Source: Toxotes chatareus (Eukaryota > Chordata > Actinopteri > Toxotidae). From it: a stretch of 64,000 nucleotides of DNA. Below the pieces are notes generated by a model. It saw only the letters and a program-made list of their open reading frames with translations, did not search any database and had not been told where the DNA came from. The position numbers were made by a program, and so were the translations under genes. This document shows, one piece after another, positions 56,714 through 64,000 of this stretch (position 1 is its first letter; each line of letters starts with the position of its first letter). The stretch lies in contig CM028897.1 in the NCBI GenBank assembly GCA_016801885.1, positions 20,278,001 through 20,342,000 of the forward strand. The letters run 5' to 3'.

Positions 56714-59700
56714 TCGTACACAGCGTATTTAAAGAGAAAATAAGAGGGTACACTAAAAGAAATGGCAGAATAAGGAGATTTATGCATTACTGTGAGCACC
56801 ATCATGAAAACACACGTGATGTATCTTAGAACGCAGATAAATGCCAGTTGATGTGTGTGTGTGTGTGTGTGTAGGTCCTCCACACACTGAAGCACAGCAG
56901 TCTTTTTTTCTATAAGAATAAGATCAATGATCATCTATTTGTCATAGACCACCGATACACACCCAGAACATTTGCATGTCTGCCATCTCCTGAGCAGAGG
57001 CTTGATCAGAGAGCTCATGCAGAGAAGCAACTGATCGCAGAGAATTTTGCGAGACGGCGGCTGGGATAAAGCACGGTTACATGTTAGTGAAAAACAGGCA
57101 CTTAAAGGAGCACTGCTTGTTTTAGTTTTGGGATTGACTAGGGGCAGCAGAACAAGCTGCAAGCCCCAAAATTGTCATGTTATGACATTATGAAAGCTGA
57201 TGTTGTCAGCGAACAGTTGCCTATTTACACATCCAGCCGTCACAGAGCAACATTAGCATTCCTTTGGAGTTGTGTTTCTGATCATCTGATGAAGTCCAAT
57301 ATTCACTCTCTTTGTGCAGCTTTTTTTTCTCCACCTGTTCTTTCACTGTGGATACTTTGCTTTCTTTCTACTAAAGAAACAGTCCCCTACGTGGATAAAG
57401 AAAACCAAAACCATAACCGGACGTTTTTGGTCAAATGGGTGGACTGAACTTTTAAGGTCAGGTCACATTATTTTCATGGTTTCACTCAGTTTCACACAAG
57501 ATGGCAGACACGCACTCAGTTTAATGTGAAAAAATAAATCTCACACACACACACGTGAATTTGTAACATGTTTACTGTTCACGCATAGTGAATATAATGC
57601 ATGTTCATGCCCACAGGACCCACAGGTTGATTGAACCTGGGTGTCTGAGGTAAGTTTCAGTAGCATGGACGTTAAAAAAAAAGTTGGGCGCACGTACAGC
57701 GAGCGTACACCTGATCCATCGGACTATTTGTCAAAGCAGAAAAAGCAGAGCTGTAAGTAGTAATGCACATGTTCACATATCACGCAACTGTCTGTTTGGT
57801 CAGTGATGAAGGTCGACTTCCTGCTCTGTGTGTGTGTGTGTGTGTGTGTGCCTGCTAACATGCTGCAGACATGCAGTACATTTGTGCTTGTGTGTTCAAG
57901 TGCATGGATGTATGTGTGTGTTAACCACTGTATGTGTAAGCTTAAGCATTTACATGTGTAAGCATGCTCTCAAGTATTTGTATGAGTGTGTGTGTGTGTG
58001 TGTCAGCTCAGTGATGAAGACAGACAGATGAAGACTTCTTCTAATCCTCAGGGAGCACATCTAGTCCCACAGCTTATTATCATGGTCTAATTTAACACTG
58101 CTATCTAGAGCTGCCCTGGATATACACACACACACACACACACACACACGTTCTTGAACATTTTAGGGGTGTTGGCGAGTTATAAAAAGCAGAAACAGAA
58201 GGATACACAGCAAAAACATGCTATAACTTAACCTTACAACTTCCCTTGACAAGCTCTTTCTGGATGCTGCCCGTTCACAGTACACACTGCGTATATATAC
58301 ATGTGACACTGCTGCAGCGTCACTCACACTCTGAATTTTGCAGCAATGGTGGTCAAAAGGAAGCATGTTGCTTATTTTTGTGACATATGACAACGATGCG
58401 AGAAGAGAAGTTCATCTTCAGTCGCTAGCGCCTTCAGCTCTAATTCGACCAGCCAGCAGCTGCTTTTCTCTGGATTTAAACTGGACGTCGTGTTGAGCGG
58501 CAGCGAAGATGAATGCCGCCCTACAGGCCCCTGTATGACAAACAGTGCAGCGATATCACTCCTCTGAACTGTAAATGAGATAAAAGTTGACATCGGAGCA
58601 TCAGCGGTGACACACGAGCTGAACAGTCGTCACGCTTTCCCTCAAACACGACGGATGCTGCCCTGCTGCTGTTGCCTGCCACCCTGTAGGAGTTGATGTG
58701 TTTCTGGTGTGTGTCTGTATGTGGACTTTTTTTTTTTTTTTTTTTTTTACTGCTTGCTTTATGCAAACGGTTTAACTTTAATGCCGCTGCAGTGTGTGGA
58801 TGTGAACTGTGTGTGCTTATGCAGCCGTGCACGGTTACTGGGGAGAGCCAGGCTGTTACCATGCCCTCCAGCGGGTATTACGATTTTCTTTTCAGTTTGT
58901 TCACGCTGGTAGATGTATTCACAACGTTCTTCTTCTTTTACTTTCTTGTGGACTGGGCACAGGAAGTGCACCGCTGCCTCCTGCTGGTTAAAAATAACCA
59001 CACATTTGGTCTCTAAACTGAACTGAACACAAGTTGTCAACATAAACTCCATCCAAGAACAGTAACTCACTGATGCTGTCCCTCTTCTTGAGAAAACAGT
59101 CTTTTCCTGTCAGTCGTTTCACACTCTTCCACTGGTCTACAGTTGGCAGGAACATACCAAGCAACACGGCAATGTGCAAACAAAAGGCAGGAAGAATGTG
59201 ACTCCTGGCAAGAAAATATGCATGTAAACAATACAGGATTTAAAATACTTTCAATTTTGACTTGAAATGTTCTTTTTAGGACAGAAATGCATGCCACATG
59301 TTTGTTAAGCCTCATGGATGCACGCTGAGTTTTGGTGAGTAACACTGAATGTCAGCAGAAACAGAAAGTACTGCTACCGTCGATGGGAACATCATTTCCC
59401 ATTGGCACACGTTTAGTCATTAACCGAAGCACTGTGCTTTGTGACGCCTGTCTTTCTCTGCACTTGTTGACCCTGTCTTGTAACATAGATGATCAAACAA
59501 TGCAGCTGAGATTTGGGGACATTAGCGTTGTCTTTCTGTTGTCAGATCACAGTCTGGATATGAGCTCTTTCAGTGGGAAACACCTTCTACCAGCCAAATG
59601 CTTCCCAAATGTGCCTGGCTAGTGAGTCTGTCTGCTCTGCCAGACACTCTGGCACATAACCAGCCATCATTTGGTGTCATCATAGTTGACTGGTAAAATG

Positions 59701-60441
59701 ACGTGACCGCCTGACTGATATTTTGATTTTCACAAACCTCTCATAAAGACTGACACACACATGGCTTTTCCCAGTGAAGACAATGCACCAAAAACACAAT
59801 ACATAATAGAACTAAATACACAATCTGTCTTTGGGGCTAACCCTGGTTTTCCAGTATCATGAAACTGGCTCATTTTAACCATAGATCACCATGGTAACCT
59901 TATCCTGCAAGGCTAACCTGCTCCAGAGAAAGTTAACGTCAGAGGATGAGATCAAAACCTGCCATCCCAACTGCTGACCAATCATATCACTGGAAAAATG
60001 GAGTCATCATTCCTACAGGATAATGGGCAGGACAAGGGCAGGATACTGAGTTTATAATCAAGGGACAAGAAATAAAGATAAGGAGAATCAGTCTGTTTTC
60101 TATTTTCTATAAGTTATAGTCCTTAACATTTTCTTGATTTGATACTATTTATGGTCAGCAATTGGTAGCAACAGCCAAATTACCTCTCCATATAGTCCTT
60201 CGTTGTTATGGGGTCATAACAATGATGTATGTAATGGGGCAAGTCCCTTGCTGGATTCAAATTGCATTCACATTTGAAAGACTGACAGGAAAACAATAGA
60301 AAGCAATAACCCAGTCTTACTGTTTGTAAATGATCTCATTAATATCAGCTTCACTGTTTACTGTTCATGCTCCTACAGCCCTGTCAGAGCTGGATTAAGT
60401 TCATTAACTGATTAAATTTTATTAATGTAAACCCATGTAAA

Positions 60442-60471
60442 CATTTCTCTCCGCTCCTGCGGAGAGAAATG
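60442..60471. repeat. Perfect 13-bp hairpin with 4-nt loop
   Basis: CATTTCTCTCCGC, loop TCCT, GCGGAGAGAAATG. Every position of the stem pairs. Confidence 0.95.
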
Positions 60472-61727
60472 GAGTTAAATGCTTTCAATTGGCAAAACAT
60501 GGGCCAGCTTTTATTGTGAAGTAGTCACAGGAAATGCAGTATATTTGTCACAGTGGTTGAGCGGTTGGTGCTGACCACCATCATTTATCAAAAAACAAAA
60601 AAAAACAAAAAACGCATTAATTGCTGCATTGCTGTGTGGAGCTCTATTGACACTGTGAGCAGCATGAAGTCAGGTCACTGCTGCATTGATTAATAAATTC
60701 TCAAGACTTTATTAAAAAAGCCACATGGGTTTGTTTGGCTGCGCTATGACAGGTTACACTGCTTAATGCAACGGTAACTGTTACTACACCCTCTGATGCT
60801 TTATTAGGACACTGCTGTACTGGATGAGTCCAAACACACTACATTTAGTGTAGACATACACACATGTATGTATATATTATTATATAAATATATATTGTTT
60901 GATAGGCTGTATCCGAATGAAAAAAAAAAAAAACTATGAACAACTATGAACATTCTTCACATCCAGGTCCATGTAACCTGTAAGGTCCAAGAAACACTGG
61001 TTCATCCTGCTCTTTCTCTTCTCCCCTCTAACCACTTTCCTTCATACCTCCCTGCTTTGTCCTCTCATCATATTCCCTCGTTTCAGTCAGTCATACAGAG
61101 TGACCTAAATCTCTTTCCTTACCTTGTCCCCTGGACAATCTCCTCTTACTCTTTAGCTTTCTCTCTTTATCTTCTTCATCACTGACTCTACCTTCTCCCT
61201 CCTGTCTCGGCTATTTTCTCTTCTATTTCTGTCGCTCCTTTTAATACCTTTCTCCTTCATTTGCGTTCGTCCCTTTTCTGTTGTCTCTTGGTATCCTTAG
61301 ATCTCTCTGTGCCAAATCTTTTTTCGTTGTTTTGCTCCTTGCTCAAGTCTTTCTTTCTTTTTTCTTTCTTTCTAGCTTTTTCTTTGCTTGGGTATCTCTC
61401 AAGTTCTGCTTTCAGCATCCCTGCTTCCAGCTTCACAGTTGCTATTTTCAGCAGAAAAGCTGCCTAGCAGCAGCCTGTAGACAGACACTGTTAGCAATTA
61501 GCTGGTGAACATAGAGGAGCATTTAGCAGCCAGATATTTTTTTCTCAGGAGTTGTTAGAGACTAAAAGTAAGAATTAAAGGAGAGGGGTGAATTTTGAAT
61601 TCCGAACCATCAGCAGAACAGATTTACAGCGAATGCTAACGAAGCTGGTAATGTGTGCTGGATATTCAAATCATAAGCAACTGTTTGCTAACACATTTGC
61701 CAAAACGAGTTTATCAGGTAATAATAC

Positions 61728-61915
61728 ACTGATGAGCCAAAAACATTGTGACCACCCCTGCTGCTAGTCCTTCGCATGCCACCAAAGCATGAACTTTACA
61801 AGACTTCTGAGGACACCCTGTGGTACCTGGCACCAAGACGTTAGCAGTAGACTTAGTCCTGCAAGTTGCTAAGTGGAACCACTGTGGATCAGATTTGTTC
61901 CAGCACACTCCTCCA
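61728..61915. mobile_element. Truncated mariner-like fragment
   Basis: After a TA, the sequence CACTGATGAGCCAAAAACAT followed by TGTGACCACC resembles the terminal repeat CACTGATCAGCCATAACATT of a fish mariner family. The following about 160 bp, with GTGGATCAGATTTGTTCCAG near the end, fits the same family. There is no second end and no ORF. Confidence 0.6.
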
Positions 61916-62603
61916 AAACCAAAATAATAACTGCACCACAAAACAGGGGTTTCTTGGGTTTTGTGGAGATCAAGCTAAATGTCTGCTAGATATTGAAACA
62001 GGCACTTGCTAACATGATACCCTTAACGATTGCATATGCTGATGTGATGCCACGACTGCCCCCTTGTGGCCAAAAATGCATCAATGTAGGTATAAAACGA
62101 AAACATTTTGCTGACGTGAAACCACTCAGCTTTTAGCTGAACTAGTCCACAAATCAGAGCAAACACTTACCAAACAAAAAAAGAAAGCTTGTTAAAAGCA
62201 TTTAAGTGGTCTTACACTGGTTTGCTTGCGTTGGCACATTAGAAGGAAAAAACACTGAACCATCATCCGGTGACAGAAAATACTCATTACCTAAGTACTT
62301 CGCTAATAGTGTCAATACTGAGAGATGGGGAGGGGGATGTGGGGTGCAAGTCAGCAAGGAAGAGGGATGGTAAGAAAGTGAGGAATGAAAGAGGGAATGA
62401 GAGAAAAATAACTTTCTTTCAGACAAAAAGAAAACCAATAAGAAGGAAGACAAATGTGAGAAGGGGATGAAAAAAGCTGCTCTCAGCTTGGGACAGAGGA
62501 TCAAAAGCTTCTAATTAGCGTCATTTAGCCTGGCCAGGCTCGAGATCTGTGCCCAGACTCATCACATGGATCCCACACTGTCCGATATGATGGTGGGGAG
62601 AGA

Positions 62604-62634
<31 letters not shown>

Positions 62635-62856
62635 ACTAACACAATCGGAGAAAGTACAAGGTTTGGCACTCTGAATGTAAGCAGTGATCTTTTCACCCTG
62701 TATGTACGTGTTCAAGTTAGCGGTCTGTCACAAAATGTTCTAAAATCATTGTACATTGTCATCATTAACTATTAGATAGACACAATCCTGGCCATTCAAA
62801 TGAACGCAAAAACCATGAATGTTGTGCAGTATTTAGTTTGTTGTCATTACATAGCC

Positions 62857-63530
62857 CAGGGGTCGGCAACCTTAAATAGTCAAACAGCCATTTGGACCGT
62901 CTCCCACAGAAAACAAAACACCCGGAGCCACAAAACCCTTTTGACATCTAAAATGAGGAATTTTTTTTTTTTTTTTTTTTTTTACCTTTATGCTATGTAT
63001 AAAAAACTAAAGTGTGTTGCAGTTATGGAATCAGTGAACTGCTACAGAGAACACAAAATTTTATTTCTGCATATAACAAAAGCATTTTGAATTCCGAAAA
63101 AAAAAAGACGCATGGTTGATGCTTACTTTCAAATAAAATACTCAGTGTCTATTTGAGTCCTCCTCGTATTTATGAAATAAAAACCCAAACTTAAACCGTT
63201 TGGTTACCGTCTGCTTCTGTGTTCCGTCATCATTTTATCGTGTGTACTGGAGAGTGCAGTCAGCTGTCAACCTGAAAATGCTGCCGCCGGGTGTCGCACA
63301 TCGGCGGTTGTGACGCATATTTTGAGCAACAAAAAATGAAAAACTAGGAGGTCTGCTAATATGCTGATGATGTTTCTTTAAAAACGTAATGTAACAATGT
63401 ATTACATGTATGTGAATGTATAATACACATCAGCAAAACACAACAGCCTGGGACATTCCTCCAGGAGTTTGGCTCCCTCAGCTTCGATGCTTGCACTCTT
63501 AGAGTCACTTAGACAGGCCAGTCACCAATG
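62857..63530. mobile_element. hAT-like element fragment, left end present
   Basis: It starts CAGGGGTCGGCAACCTTAAA, a typical hAT terminus in vertebrates, followed by GCCATTTGGACCGTCTCCCA, GAGCCACAAAACCCTTTTGA and, further on, CAACCTGAAAATGCTGCCGC. I recognise this motif order from a widespread fish hAT family. No right end and no intact transposase are seen. Confidence 0.6.
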
Positions 63531-63564
63531 ATGGCACTTTACATCACTTTTCCATCAGCGCTCC

Positions 63565-63577
<13 letters not shown>

Positions 63578-63602
<25 letters not shown>

Positions 63603-63606
63603 TATC
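63578..63606. repeat. A-run plus TA microsatellite
   Basis: A poly-A run (from about 63565) leads into about 14 TA units. Confidence 0.9.
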
Positions 63607-64000
63607 ATCAAATATAATTCAAGTTACCTGACAAACCTAAAGAACATGTCCAAACAGTGCATGAGACAGTCTTTACAACTTTACAACACACAACACAGGA
63701 GACAGCTACATGAAATTAATCTAATGTATATGACTTTTAAGTAAAGTTGGCTAAAAGAGATTCTGTCAGTGTAAGAAGATGTAACTTAACATCTCAATAA
63801 AAGTCACAGGGAATAAGAAATAGCTTGAAAAAGAGATGACTCTTACCTTCAGTGTGTTTATGACACGTCTGCTGTATCTGTGCACTGTGCGTGTGTTTGA
63901 TTTTAGCGGACTGATAACACCCGAGCACCATTAGAATTACGTGACTTTCCTAAAGCCCAAAGTCTGCACAGGGAGGAGGTTGGACGGACTGGACAACGGC

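Larger units (their letters stand above)
56250..64000 (-). other. kcnc3: kcnc3 upstream intron, partial
   Basis: No T1-domain coding exon is found on the minus strand here, so kcnc3 exon 1 lies off the right edge and this is intron. It contains GT and CA arrays (about 56687-56713, 56852-56872, 57825-57850 and 58123-58149), a GA array (about 62601-62628), a TA array (about 63578-63606), a perfect short hairpin, and mariner and hAT debris. Confidence 0.75.

Noticed and set aside
63841..63898. Possible extra kcnc3 exon ending at a GTAAGA donor on the minus strand
   Set aside because: The donor is good, but the short open frames do not resemble the Kv3 T1 domain or the segment before S1, and no acceptor is convincing.

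Overview
The window is a piece of a vertebrate nuclear genome, almost certainly a ray-finned (teleost) fish. Short coding exons with GT-AG introns sit in AT-rich DNA that is dense in CA/GT, GA and GATA microsatellites and in dispersed repeats of types familiar from fish genomes (Tc1/mariner-like and hAT-like elements, fold-back repeats, a solo LTR). I see no bacterial gene organisation, CRISPR array or operon.

Two protein-coding genes are well supported, and they converge tail to tail. (1) At the left edge, plus strand, are the last nine coding exons (1800-6368) of a mitochondrial pyruvate dehydrogenase kinase, closest to PDK2. The first two coding exons lie off the left edge. (2) On the minus strand, four coding exons spread over 56249-30966 encode the S1-to-C-terminus part of a Kv3 (Shaw-type) voltage-gated potassium channel, best matched to kcnc3. 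The first coding exon, with the T1 tetramerisation domain, lies beyond the right edge. All exon joins in both genes keep the reading frame.

Layout: 1-1799, intron upstream of the first visible pdk2 exon; 1800-6368, pdk2, with a 693-bp solo LTR nested inside an older dispersed repeat in one intron; 6369 to about 8.6-9.0 kb, probable pdk2 3' UTR; about 9-30 kb, intergenic DNA with a mariner-like MITE, two fold-back repeats, an hAT-like element, an unidentified 151-codon ORF and two isolated exon-like segments; 30966-31111, last kcnc3 coding exon; 31112-50406, a 19.3-kb intron with many repeats, including a roughly 0.87-kb degenerate CTAGT/CTAAT pentamer array; 50407-56249, the three other visible kcnc3 exons; 56250-64000, the 3' part of the intron downstream of kcnc3 exon 1, with mariner and hAT debris.

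The two genes have unrelated jobs (control of mitochondrial fuel choice; fast neuronal repolarisation), and nothing suggests they work together. I found no convincing new biological system. The observations most worth checking are the intron in the S1-S2 linker of the channel, the in-frame stop just past its exon-2 donor, the nested LTR, two strong short hairpins, the pentamer array and several unidentified exon-like ORFs.
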